In this document: positions 26,563 to 34,834 of the stretch, one piece after another
How the letters are laid out: every line of letters begins with the position of its first letter
How positions within the stretch are numbered: position 1 is the stretch's first letter
Assembly (NCBI GenBank): GCA_042701975.1
Contig: CP170561.1
Coordinates: forward strand, 4,774,001 to 4,838,000
Length of the DNA stretch: 64,000 nt
Source: JAFALK01 sp042701975
GTDB lineage: Bacteria; Pseudomonadota; Gammaproteobacteria; Burkholderiales; Burkholderiaceae_C
Reading direction: 5' to 3'
Translations under genes and position numbers: made by a program
Notes under the pieces: model-generated
Seen by the model: only the letters and a program-made list of their open reading frames with translations
Database searches by the model: none
Told to the model about the DNA's origin: nothing

Positions 26563-27330
26563 ATGCCGTCGGTTCAGGAGTTCGAGTTTGATCTCGACGG
26601 CCGCCGTCTGCACGGCAGCCATTGGCAGCCTGAGGATGCCCGCGCCGCCGTGCTGGTGCTTCACGGCGGCGGCTGTTCGACCAGCAGCGGCCTGGCGCCT
26701 CTGCGCGAGGTGCTGTACGAACATGGTGTCGCCTCCACCTCGTTCGACTTCATCGGCCATGGCCGGAGCGAAGGCACGCTGATCGGCTCTTCGCTGGCCG
26801 AGCGTTCGGCCGCCGTCGATGCCGTGATCGCCGCGCGCAATCTCCAGCCGGCCGACATGGCCGTGATCGGCTTCAGCATGGGTGGCCACATCGCCGCGAT
26901 GGCGGCACAGCGCCATGGATTTGGCGGCCTCGGCCTCGTGATTGCCGCTGCCTATTCGGCCAGCGCAGGTACGCTGCGCTTCGGGCCCGATTTCGCCCAT
27001 GCCATTCGCCAACCGCTGAGCTGGCGCGACTCCGAAGCCTTCGCCGCCGTGGCCGAGTTCCGCGGCCATCTGCAGATCGTCTCGGCCGGCGCCGATGCCG
27101 TCGTCCCTGCCGAGATCCAGCAGCGCTACTTCGACGCAGCGCAGCAGGCAGCCTCACGTCACCACGAAGTCATCGCAGACTCGCCGCATCAGCTCGACCA
27201 GCAGTTCGCCGTCCGCCCGCAAGACCGGACAAGGACCTACGGATTGCTGACGAAGCTCGCACTGCAAAGCGCAAACCGAGCGATCATGGGCGATCACCGC
27301 CCCTCGATGTTCCCGCAGACCTCACCATGA
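26563..27330 (+). CDS. Alpha/beta hydrolase
   Basis: A 255-residue alpha/beta-fold hydrolase without a signal peptide. The oxyanion strand VLVLHGGGCSTS is followed by DFIGHGRSEG and the nucleophile elbow GFSMGGHIA; an aspartate in SAGADAVVPAEI and the histidine in ADSPHQLDQQF complete a plausible triad. The last 40 residues (ENANRAI-like SANRAIMGDHRP) are an unstructured tail. Its stop overlaps the prlC start by four bases (ATGA). The substrate is unknown; esterase or dienelactone hydrolase-like activity is the general expectation. Confidence 0.86.
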   Translation: MPSVQEFEFDLDGRRLHGSHWQPEDARAAVLVLHGGGCSTSSGLAPLREVLYEHGVASTSFDFIGHGRSEGTLIGSSLAERSAAVDAVIAARNLQPADMAVIGFSMGGHIAAMAAQRHGFGGLGLVIAAAYSASAGTLRFGPDFAHAIRQPLSWRDSEAFAAVAEFRGHLQIVSAGADAVVPAEIQQRYFDAAQQAASRHHEVIADSPHQLDQQFAVRPQDRTRTYGLLTKLALQSANRAIMGDHRPSMFPQTSP

Positions 27331-29333
27331 GCAACCCGCTTCTCGCCACCGACGCCCTGCCCCATTTCGCGCAGATCCAGCCCGAGCACATCGCCCCAGC
27401 CATTACGGAGCTGCTGGCCGCCGCCGATGCCGCGCTCACCACGGCCACCTCAGCGGAAACGCCGGCCGACTACGACACCCTGCTGCGTGTGCTCGACCTG
27501 CCCTGCGAACGCCTGGGCGTGGCCTGGGGCGCCGTCGGCCACCTGAACGCCGTGGCCAACACGCCCGAGCTGCGCGAGGCCTACAACGCCATGCTGCCGG
27601 CCGTGACCGAGTTCTACACGCGCCTGGGCGCCAACGAAGCGCTGTACGCCAAGTACAAGGCCATCGACACTGCTCCGCTGTCGCCCGCACGCCAGCAAGT
27701 GCTGCGCCACGCCATGCGCGACTTCGTGCTCGGCGGCGCCGAACTGCAGGGCGCGGCCAAGGCCCGCTTCGCCGCCATCCAGGAGCGCAGCGCCGAACTC
27801 GGCCAGCAGTTCTCCGAACACGTGATGGACGCCACCGACGGCTTCGCGCTCTACGCCAGCACCGAGCAACTGCAAGGCGTGCCGGCCGACGTGATCGTCG
27901 CCGCCCGCGCCGCTGCGAACGCTGAAGGCAAGGAAGGCCACAAGATCACCCTGCATTTCCCGAGCTACATGCCGGTCATGCAGTACGCCGAAGATCGCGC
28001 CCTGCGCGAGCAGCTGTACCGCGCTTACGCCACGCGTGCCAGCGAGCTGGGCGAACCCACGCTCGACAACTCCGCGCTGATGCAGGAGCTGCTGATGCTG
28101 CGCCAAGAAGAATCGCAGCTGCTGGGCTATGCCAACTTCGCCGAAGCCTCCCTCGTCGCCAAGATGGCGCACTCCTCAAGCGAAGTGCTCGACTTCCTGC
28201 GCGACCTCGCGCGCCGCGCCCGTCCCTTCGCCGAGAAGGACCTGGCCGAGCTGCGCGAGTTCGCCGCCACCGAGCTGAACCTCACTGATCTGCAAGCATG
28301 GGATGTGCCCTATGCCGGCGAGAAGCTCAAGCTCGCCCGCTACGCCTTCAGCGACGAAGAGGTGCGGCCTTACTTCACCGCCCCGCGCGTGCTCGCCGGC
28401 CTGTTCGGCATCATCGAGCGCCTCTTCGACGTGAAGATCGTCGAGGCCAAAGCCGAGGTCTGGTTCGAGAGCGTCAAGTTCTACGAACTCCAGCGTGGCG
28501 GCGCCACCATCGGCCAGTTCTACCTCGACCTCTACGCCCGCGCCGGCAAGCGACCGGGCGCCTGGATGGACGAAGTGCGTGGGCGCTGGGCCCGCCCCGA
28601 CGGGCAGCTGCAGCTGCCCGTGGCGCAGCTGGTGTGCAACTTCATGGCGCCGGTGGGAGACAAACCCTCGCTGCTCACGCACGACGACGTCACCACCCTC
28701 TTCCACGAATTCGGCCACGGCCTGCACCACCTGCTCACGCAAGTGGACGAGCGCGGCGTCTCCGGCATCTCGGGTGTCGAATGGGACGCCGTCGAGCTGC
28801 CCAGCCAGTTCATGGAGAACTTCTGCTGGGAATGGGAAGTGCTGCAGCAGCTGACCGCGCATGTGGACAGCGGCGCCGCCCTGCCGCGTGCGCTGTTCGA
28901 CAAGATGCTCGCCGCCAAGAATTTCCAGAGCGGCATGCAGACGCTGCGCCAGATCGAGTTCTCGCTGTTCGACATGCGCCTGCACGCCGAACCCGGCAAG
29001 GAAGTGCAGATCCAGGCCCTGCTCGACGAGGTGCGCCAGGAAGTTGCCGTGCTGGTCCCGCCGACATTCAACCGCATGCAGCACAGCTTCAGCCACATCT
29101 TCGCGGGCGGCTACGCGGCCGGCTACTACAGCTACAAATGGGCCGAGGTGCTGAGCGCCGACGCCTGGAGCGCCTTCGAGGAAGAAGGCGTCTTCAACGC
29201 CGCCACGGGCCAGCGCTATCTGCACAGCATCCTCGAAGTGGGCGGCTCGCGCGACGCGATCGACAACTTCAAGGCCTTCCGCGGACGCGCGCCGACGATC
29301 GACGCGCTGCTGCGCCACCAAGGCATGGCTTGA
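27327..29333 (+). CDS. prlC: Oligopeptidase A (M3 metallopeptidase)
   Basis: Cytoplasmic zinc peptidase of 668 residues that degrades short peptides, including cleaved signal peptides. The zinc motif is TLFHEFGHGLHHLL with His460, Glu461 and His464, and the third ligand lies in DAVELPSQFMENF. The N-terminal helical part (PLLATDALPHFAQIQPEHIAPAI) and the end YYSYKWAEVLSADAWSAF are typical of the M3A family. It is coupled to the hydrolase gene by an ATGA overlap. A long inverted repeat follows the stop codon. Confidence 0.96.
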   Translation: MSNPLLATDALPHFAQIQPEHIAPAITELLAAADAALTTATSAETPADYDTLLRVLDLPCERLGVAWGAVGHLNAVANTPELREAYNAMLPAVTEFYTRLGANEALYAKYKAIDTAPLSPARQQVLRHAMRDFVLGGAELQGAAKARFAAIQERSAELGQQFSEHVMDATDGFALYASTEQLQGVPADVIVAARAAANAEGKEGHKITLHFPSYMPVMQYAEDRALREQLYRAYATRASELGEPTLDNSALMQELLMLRQEESQLLGYANFAEASLVAKMAHSSSEVLDFLRDLARRARPFAEKDLAELREFAATELNLTDLQAWDVPYAGEKLKLARYAFSDEEVRPYFTAPRVLAGLFGIIERLFDVKIVEAKAEVWFESVKFYELQRGGATIGQFYLDLYARAGKRPGAWMDEVRGRWARPDGQLQLPVAQLVCNFMAPVGDKPSLLTHDDVTTLFHEFGHGLHHLLTQVDERGVSGISGVEWDAVELPSQFMENFCWEWEVLQQLTAHVDSGAALPRALFDKMLAAKNFQSGMQTLRQIEFSLFDMRLHAEPGKEVQIQALLDEVRQEVAVLVPPTFNRMQHSFSHIFAGGYAAGYYSYKWAEVLSADAWSAFEEEGVFNAATGQRYLHSILEVGGSRDAIDNFKAFRGRAPTIDALLRHQGMA

Positions 29334-29340
29334 TGAGGCT

Positions 29341-29368
29341 GATGACGCGGCCTCAAAGCCGCGTCATC
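29341..29368. terminator. Shared hairpin between convergent prlC and NIPSNAP genes
   Basis: Perfect eleven-base stem GATGACGCGGC, loop CTCAAA, stem GCCGCGTCATC. It begins 7 bases after the prlC stop and its right arm is the last part of the convergent gene's coding sequence. There is no strong T run on either side, so it may stabilise the ends of both messages rather than terminate strictly. Confidence 0.6.
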
Positions 29369-30453
29369 TCCATCACCCAGTTCTCCTCCCAGCTGCGGCC
29401 CGTGTCGATCGAGAAGGCCTGGCTCCAGCGCGCCGCATCCGGCCCCAGCCGCTGCCAGACGAAGCGCACGAGCACCGTGCGGCCGCTGTCCTCGTCCACA
29501 CCGAAGAACTCGCCGCGATCGCCACACCAGCCGCCCTGCACCGGCGGCGTGAGCCGGCCCTGGCGGCTGTTCACCCAGTAGATCGACCACTGCTTCGTCT
29601 GCGCGTCCAGCGTGCGCATCGTGGCGCCGGAGAAACCTTCCGTCTCGAAGTGGATCTCGTCGAAACTGATCCGGCCGTCCATGTGGCTCCAGCCTTCCAT
29701 CAAGGCGCCGAACTCGCGCCAGTCGGTCGTGTTGCCCTGCAGCCGAGTCATCAGGCGGCGGTTGTGCACGGACCAGCGGCCGACGAGAAAGTCGAAATCG
29801 CCCGGCCGTCCAACGAAGGGCGACGCAACGGGATCGAGCTGCAATGCCGAACGCGTCGTCGGCTGGAGCCGCAGCACGCGCGGCTCGCCTTGCGTCCACG
29901 GGGCCAGTGCGCAGGTCAGCGCCGCCATGTCGGGCTGCGTCCTCAAACACAACAGCCAGACGGCGTGGCGCTCGCCCTCGCGCACGGGCAAACGCGGGAA
30001 ATTGTTCGGCGTGGCATCGGTGATCCAGCGGCCGATGACGTCTCCGTCAAGATGGGCCGTCAGCGCGGCCTCCAGCTGCGCCTCGGCTTCCGTCACGCAG
30101 TCCACGCACAGGAACAGCTGCGCGGCACGCCCCGCCTGTGCAGCCGGCTTCATCTCCCCCTGCAGAAGCAGCACATCATCCGAATCGATCATCGTTGCGT
30201 TGGCCGCGTTGCGATGCTGCTGCCAGACCGGGCCGGTGTAGAAGCGACTCAGCGCACCGGGCCTGGCCGCCATGTCGGCGAAGCTGCGCAGCCAGATGAA
30301 ACGGTCGGGCCGGTCCATGTCGGTGAACAGGCCCGGGAGCAGGATGCCGCAGGCCTCCTGCGATTCGATGAATTCACGCTCGAAGAGCGTGATCAGCTCG
30401 TCGCGCCGGCCGGGATGCAGCGTGTAGTGGCGCAGTTCAAAGGGCGTGCTCAT
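29353..30453 (-). CDS. NIPSNAP-domain protein with C-terminal calycin-like (DUF1579-type) domain
   Basis: A 366-residue two-domain protein. Residues 1-100 are a NIPSNAP domain (FELRHYTLHPGRRDELITLFEREF, GLFTDMDRPDRFIWLRSF, FYTGPVWQQHRNAANATM); a second, weaker copy may fill 115-215. From about 225 the sequence FVGRPGDFDFLVGRWSVHNRRL opens a beta-rich domain like those annotated DUF1579. The role is unknown; NIPSNAP proteins are often linked to small-molecule or signalling roles. The start at 30453 was preferred to an upstream open frame because it begins the domain cleanly. It is divergent from the WYL regulator, with a dyad between them. Confidence 0.85.
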   Translation of the reverse strand: MSTPFELRHYTLHPGRRDELITLFEREFIESQEACGILLPGLFTDMDRPDRFIWLRSFADMAARPGALSRFYTGPVWQQHRNAANATMIDSDDVLLLQGEMKPAAQAGRAAQLFLCVDCVTEAEAQLEAALTAHLDGDVIGRWITDATPNNFPRLPVREGERHAVWLLCLRTQPDMAALTCALAPWTQGEPRVLRLQPTTRSALQLDPVASPFVGRPGDFDFLVGRWSVHNRRLMTRLQGNTTDWREFGALMEGWSHMDGRISFDEIHFETEGFSGATMRTLDAQTKQWSIYWVNSRQGRLTPPVQGGWCGDRGEFFGVDEDSGRTVLVRFVWQRLGPDAARWSQAFSIDTGRSWEENWVMEMTRL

Positions 30454-30506
30454 GGTGGGTCTCCAGGTGGGTGATGAACAAGAGCCGCCATGCTGCGCGC
30501 CAAATG

Positions 30507-30523
30507 CTGACAATGCCTGTCAG
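30507..30523. promoter_or_regulatory. Candidate operator for the WYL-family regulator
   Basis: Perfect inverted repeat CTGACA, five bases, TGTCAG, placed in the 96-base gap between the divergent NIPSNAP gene and the regulator gene, 27 bases before the regulator ATG. Its position suits autoregulation and control of the neighbour. No experiment supports it here. Confidence 0.55.
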
Positions 30524-30549
30524 TGTTTAGCGCGCACAATTCGATCATC

Positions 30550-31551
30550 ATGCAAGCCAGCCGCCTGCTCTCCATCCTGATGCTGCTGCAGGGCCGCGGC
30601 CGGATTTCGGCCCAGGCTCTGGCGACCGAACTGGAAGTCTCCGTTCGCACCATCTACCGCGATGTCGACCGCCTCAGCGCCTCGGGCGTGCCGATCTGGG
30701 CCGAGCAGGGCCGCAGCGGCGGCTTCCAGCTGCGCGAAGGCTGGCGCACCAAGCTCGATGGCCTGACCGCGCCGGAAGCCGAGGCCATGTTCCTCGCCGG
30801 CCTGCCCGGCCCCGCCGCCGATCTGGGTCTGGGGGAGGCCCTGGCCTCTGCGCAACTCAAACTCAAGGCCGCGCTACCGGCGGAATGGCAGGACGACGCC
30901 GAGCGCGTCGGCGCGCGCTTCCATCTCGATCCGGTGGACTGGTACCGCGAAGCGCCGCCCGTCGATCACCTACCGGCCGTGGCGCGCGCCGTCTGGCAGG
31001 CTCAGCGCATCGCCGTGCGCTACGAGAGCTGGCAGGGCGAAGCGCAGCGCGAGCTGGAGCCGCTGGGCCTGGTGCTCAAGGGCGGTGCCTGGTACGTGGT
31101 GGCGCGCAGCAGTGCTTCGCGCCCCGTCCGCACCTACCGGCTGCAAAGCATCCTCGACCTGCAGCCCACGAGCGAGAGCTTCAAGCGCCCGGCTCGCTTC
31201 GACCTGGCCGACTACTGGCGCGAATCGACTCGGCGCTTCGAAGCCGAGCTGTACCGCGGCGAAGCCAGGCTCAGCGTCAGCGCGCGAGGCCTGAAATGGC
31301 TGACGCGCGATTTCAGCAGCACCGTGACCGCTGCCTCTCGTAGCACCGCAAAGCCGGACCCCGCGCGCGAAGGCTGGTCCCTGGTCCGCATCCCCATCGA
31401 ATCGGCGGAGCACGCCGCCGGCCAGCTGATGCGCCTGGGCGCCGAAGCCCTCGTCCTCGGCCCCGCCGATCTGCGCGAACGCATGACGGCGCAGGCCCGC
31501 GCGCTCGCCGCGTTGTACGAACAAGCTGTTGCCGATCAGGGCTCGGCCTGA
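30550..31551 (+). CDS. YafY-type HTH/WYL transcriptional regulator
   Basis: A 333-residue DNA-binding protein. The N-terminal winged helix reads ASRLLSILMLLQGRGRISAQALATELEVSVRTIYRDVDRLSASGVPI, typical of the HTH_11 group; the middle holds the WYL domain (PLGLVLKGGAWYVVARSS), with WYV in place of the name motif, and the C-terminal WCX region ends the protein. WYL regulators bind nucleotides or small ligands. A GTG at 30523 would add nine residues but lies inside the dyad, so the ATG was chosen. Likely target: the divergent NIPSNAP gene. Confidence 0.88.
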   Translation: MQASRLLSILMLLQGRGRISAQALATELEVSVRTIYRDVDRLSASGVPIWAEQGRSGGFQLREGWRTKLDGLTAPEAEAMFLAGLPGPAADLGLGEALASAQLKLKAALPAEWQDDAERVGARFHLDPVDWYREAPPVDHLPAVARAVWQAQRIAVRYESWQGEAQRELEPLGLVLKGGAWYVVARSSASRPVRTYRLQSILDLQPTSESFKRPARFDLADYWRESTRRFEAELYRGEARLSVSARGLKWLTRDFSSTVTAASRSTAKPDPAREGWSLVRIPIESAEHAAGQLMRLGAEALVLGPADLRERMTAQARALAALYEQAVADQGSA

Positions 31552-31586
31552 GTCCACGGACCGGCCTGCACGCCCATACTGCGCGC

Positions 31587-33293
31587 ATGCGCAACCTGCT
31601 CCGCCTCATCCCGCTGCTCGCCGCCCTGGCCGCCAACGCGGCCGCCCACGCCGCCGAGCCCGTCTTCATCCACAACGCCAAGGGCCTGACGCTCGATGCG
31701 GAAGGCAAGGTGCAGCGCTTCGATGCGCTGCTCACCGACGCCGAAGGCCGCGTCAAGGCCATCGGCCAGAGCGCGCATCTGCAGGCCGCTGCCAAGGGTG
31801 CACGCCGCATTGACGCACAGGGCCGTGTGCTGATGCCCGGTCTGACCGATGCCCACGGCCACATGCTGGATCTGGGCCTCACGCGGCGCAGCCTGGAGCT
31901 GCGCAACACGGCCGACCTCGGCGCGGCACTGGACGCCGTCCTGGCTTATGCAACAGTGCATGCCGATGCCGCGTGGATTCTTGGCAGCGGCTGGAACCAG
32001 GCGATCTGGAAGCTCGGCCGCTTCCCGACCGCGGCGGAACTCGACAGCGCCGAGAGCCATCGCCCGGTTTGGCTCGTGCGCGTGGACGGCCATGCCGGCT
32101 GGGCCAACAGCCGCGCGCTGCAGATCGCGGGCATCACCCGCGAAACGCCCGACCCCAGCGGCGGCCGCATCGAGCGCGATGCCGAAGGCAACCCAACCGG
32201 CGTGCTCGTCGACGCGGCGCAGGACCTCGTCGAACGGCACGTGCCCGCGCCCACGCAGGCCGAGGTGCGCGCCGCGCTCGAAGCCGCGCGGACCGAGCTG
32301 CTGAGCCTGGGCCTGACCGGCATTCACGATGCCGGCATCGGCGATGCTGCCGACCGCGAGCTGCGCGCCATGGCCCAGGGCGGGAGCCTGCGCCTGCGCG
32401 TGGACGGCATGGCCCGCATCACCGATGCCGCGCTGATCCAGCGCCTGCGCACCAGTGGTCCGGTACAGCCTATGGCCGACGGCATGTACAGCCTGCGTGC
32501 CATCAAGGTGTTTGCCGACGGCGCGCTCGGCAGCCGTGGCGCTGCGCTGCTTGCTCCGTACAGCGATGCGCCAGAATCCACCGGCCTGCTGTTCCAGAGC
32601 GAGCGCGAGCTGGCCGCGCAGATGCGCCCGATGGTCGAGCTGGGATTTCAAGTCAATGTGCACGCCATCGGCGATGCCGCCAACCGGCAGGTGCTCTCGG
32701 CCTTCGAAGCCATGCGCCGCGTGTTCGGCACCAAGAGCGTGATGCTGCGCCACCGGATCGAACATGCACAGGTGATTGCGCTGAACGACATCCCGCGCTT
32801 CGCGGCCGATGGCGTGATCGCTTCTGTTCAGCCGGTGCACGCCACCTCCGACATGAACATGGCCGAAGACCGCGTTGGGCACGAACGCATCCAGGGCGCC
32901 TATGCCTGGCAGCGCCTGCTGCAGAGCGGCGCGCGGCTGGCCTGCGGATCGGATTTCCCGGTCGAGGAGCCCACGCCCTGGGCCGGCCTCTATGCCGCCG
33001 TCACGCGCCAGGACGCCGAAGGCCATCCGCCGGGCGGCTGGTATGGCGCACAGGCCATGACTCGCGTTCAGGCTCTGGCTTGCTTCACCACCTGGGCTGC
33101 CTACGCTGCGCATCGCGAGGATGATCTTGGCAGCCTGATGCCCGGGCATCGCGCCGACTTCATCCTCGTGGATCGTGATCCGTTGAAGGTGGCGCCCAAG
33201 GAGTTGCTGCAGACGAAGGTGCTGGAGACGTGGGTGGGTGGGCAGCGGGTCCATTCGGCTGACACAAGCACTGCCCCCCTACAAGCGCCGTAG
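31587..33293 (+). CDS. Exported amidohydrolase, YtcJ-like
   Basis: A 568-residue metal-dependent hydrolase of the amidohydrolase superfamily, group 3 (YtcJ-like). A signal peptide of about 22 residues ends in HAA, so the protein is exported. The metal site marks are LMPGLTDAHGHMLDLGL (HxH near residues 90-95), HAIGDAANRQVL, RHRIEHAQ, and the aspartate in ACGSDFPVE; a composite N-terminal beta domain starts at VFIHNAKGL. The substrate of these proteins is largely unknown. It stands alone, 35 bases after the WYL regulator gene, so it may share that transcript. Confidence 0.9.
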   Translation: MRNLLRLIPLLAALAANAAAHAAEPVFIHNAKGLTLDAEGKVQRFDALLTDAEGRVKAIGQSAHLQAAAKGARRIDAQGRVLMPGLTDAHGHMLDLGLTRRSLELRNTADLGAALDAVLAYATVHADAAWILGSGWNQAIWKLGRFPTAAELDSAESHRPVWLVRVDGHAGWANSRALQIAGITRETPDPSGGRIERDAEGNPTGVLVDAAQDLVERHVPAPTQAEVRAALEAARTELLSLGLTGIHDAGIGDAADRELRAMAQGGSLRLRVDGMARITDAALIQRLRTSGPVQPMADGMYSLRAIKVFADGALGSRGAALLAPYSDAPESTGLLFQSERELAAQMRPMVELGFQVNVHAIGDAANRQVLSAFEAMRRVFGTKSVMLRHRIEHAQVIALNDIPRFAADGVIASVQPVHATSDMNMAEDRVGHERIQGAYAWQRLLQSGARLACGSDFPVEEPTPWAGLYAAVTRQDAEGHPPGGWYGAQAMTRVQALACFTTWAAYAAHREDDLGSLMPGHRADFILVDRDPLKVAPKELLQTKVLETWVGGQRVHSADTSTAPLQAP

Positions 33294-33339
33294 CGTTCCT
33301 TGAGAAGACTGAGCTGTCCCGACCTCGGGAGTTCACGTC

Positions 33340-33530
33340 ATGATCCAAGCACGCGAAGTCCAGGCCCCAGACCCGCTGTCTCGGATGGAGTTTGGCGAAC
33401 GCTACCGCAACATGTTTCGCGACCCGGCCTTCCAGGAAGGTAGCAAGACGTCGGTCACGCGAAAGGCCGGGCCGGGATTAGCCGACCCGGATCACGAGCT
33501 TTCCGTGGACTGGCTCGCCACACGTAACGC
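33340..33530 (+). pseudogene. Remnant of a flavodoxin-family NAD(P)H oxidoreductase, N-terminal part
   Basis: The frame after the ATG reads RMEFGERYRNMFRDPAF, then TRKAGPGLADPDHELSVDWL, which matches from memory the N-terminal leader of a family of NADPH-dependent FMN reductases whose leader reads much like xRAEFxERFRxxFxDPAFD. The flavodoxin domain that should follow is absent, and the middle of the leader also seems shortened. The frame stays open beyond 33530 only because it is antisense to the DUF1428 gene. A GGGAG precedes the ATG. It looks like a decayed gene fragment left behind next to the intact neighbours. Confidence 0.5.
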
Positions 33531-33881
33531 CTACAAGGCCGAGACCCTCTCGAACCCGCCAAAGATCATTCGCTTGCCATCGAACGGTGGCACCGCTCCG
33601 GTCTGCATGCGCGGATCCGCCATGACCTTCTTCCAGGATTCGTCGCGCGCTTCGCGCGATGGCCAGGTGATCCAGCCGAAAACCACCGTCTCGTCCGGCT
33701 TGCACTGCACGGCCATTGGAAAGGACGTCAACTTGCCTTCAGGCACATCGTCTCCCCAGCAGTCGGTCACGCTGATCGCGCCGTGCTCCTTGAAGATCTT
33801 GCCCATGGCCTGCGCGTGTTCCACAAACTCCGCGCGCTTGCCTGTCGGAACGGAAGCAACGAATCCATCGACATAAGTCAT
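33531..33881 (-). CDS. DUF1428 family protein
   Basis: A 116-residue protein of the DUF1428 family (YbaA-like), a ferredoxin-like alpha-beta fold of unknown function found widely in proteobacteria. It opens MTYVDGFVASVPTGKRAEFVEHAQAMG, carries the family's CWGDDVPEGKLTSFPMAV and FGWITWPSREARD segments and ends KRMIFGGFE. The opposite strand is open over the same stretch but gives no sensible protein. It is divergent from the metallo-beta-lactamase gene over 89 bases. No partner is suggested by the context. Confidence 0.92.
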   Translation of the reverse strand: MTYVDGFVASVPTGKRAEFVEHAQAMGKIFKEHGAISVTDCWGDDVPEGKLTSFPMAVQCKPDETVVFGWITWPSREARDESWKKVMADPRMQTGAVPPFDGKRMIFGGFERVSAL

Positions 33882-33970
33882 TGCAGTTCTCCGGTGAACT
33901 TTCGGTGCGGGCTAGCCTAACCGAAAGCCGCCTTTCGGCAATGACCGCTCCTCCCAGTGATACTCGCCCC

Positions 33971-34834
33971 ATGCGTCACCTCACTGCCCTCCTCTTCAGC
34001 GCCGCCTGCGCCGCGTCGCCCGCCCTCGCCGCCCCCGAAGCCCTGCCCCAGCTCCAGGCCTACCAGGCCCCCGAGTCCTGGCGCACGCCGATGGCCCAGC
34101 CGCTGCGCATCAGCGATCACGTCTGGCAGATCGGCACTCCCGGCATCACGACCCTGCTGGTGAAGACCGATGCTGGCGCGCTGCTGATCGACGGCGGCAT
34201 GCCGCAGATGGCGGACACGCTGCTGGCGCAGATGAAGCAGCTCGGCGTCGGCCCGGGCCAGCTGCGCTATCTCCTGCACTCGCACGCCCACGCCGATCAC
34301 GTCGGCCCGCTGGCGGCGATCAAGCGCGCTACCGGCGCGGTGCTGGTCAGCAATGCAGAGTCCGCAGCGATCATGGCGCGCGGCGGCACGGCGGACATCC
34401 ACTTCGGTGACGACATCAGCTACCCGCCCGTTCAAGCTGACCGGCTGTTGCAGGACGCCGAACAGCTGAACCTCGGCTCGCTGACCTTCACCGTGCATTT
34501 CACGCCCGGCCACACGCCCGGCAGCATGAGCTGGACCTGGACGGACACCATGGACGGCAAGCCCGTGCGCGTCGCCTATGTGGACAGCCTGACGGCGCCC
34601 GGCTATCAGCTCGTCGGTAACCCGCGCTATCCGCATCTGCTGGACGACTACCGCCGCAGCTTCGGCGTCGTGCGCGCCCTGCCGTGCGATCTGCTGATCA
34701 CGCCGCATCCGGACTTCAGCGGCTGGGACTATGGCAACGCCGCCAAGCCGCATCCCAAGAACATGAGCTGCGCCGCCTACGCAGACCAGGCTGCGAAGAA
34801 CATCGAGCAGCAGGCGCTCAAGCAGAAGCCTTGA
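33971..34834 (+). CDS. Subclass B3 metallo-beta-lactamase-like protein
   Basis: A 287-residue exported zinc hydrolase. A signal peptide of about 21 residues ends in LAA. All the residues of the B3 zinc sites are visible: LHSHAHADHVG gives His105, His107, Asp109 and His110 (116, 118, 120 and 121 in the standard numbering), His181 in FTPGHTPGSMSW is 196, and His246 in ITPHPDFSGW is 263. Ser206 matches the Ser221 that marks subclass B3. The family hydrolyses penicillins, cephalosporins and carbapenems, as in L1 and THIN-B; activity here is predicted, not shown. There is no mobile element nearby, so it looks resident. Its end overlaps the convergent LysR gene by 17 bases. Confidence 0.9.
   Translation: MRHLTALLFSAACAASPALAAPEALPQLQAYQAPESWRTPMAQPLRISDHVWQIGTPGITTLLVKTDAGALLIDGGMPQMADTLLAQMKQLGVGPGQLRYLLHSHAHADHVGPLAAIKRATGAVLVSNAESAAIMARGGTADIHFGDDISYPPVQADRLLQDAEQLNLGSLTFTVHFTPGHTPGSMSWTWTDTMDGKPVRVAYVDSLTAPGYQLVGNPRYPHLLDDYRRSFGVVRALPCDLLITPHPDFSGWDYGNAAKPHPKNMSCAAYADQAAKNIEQQALKQKP

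Noticed and set aside
33531..33876. Continuation of the plus-strand frame from 33340 through the DUF1428 gene
   Set aside because: Only the first 60 or so codons look like a protein family; the rest is antisense to DUF1428.
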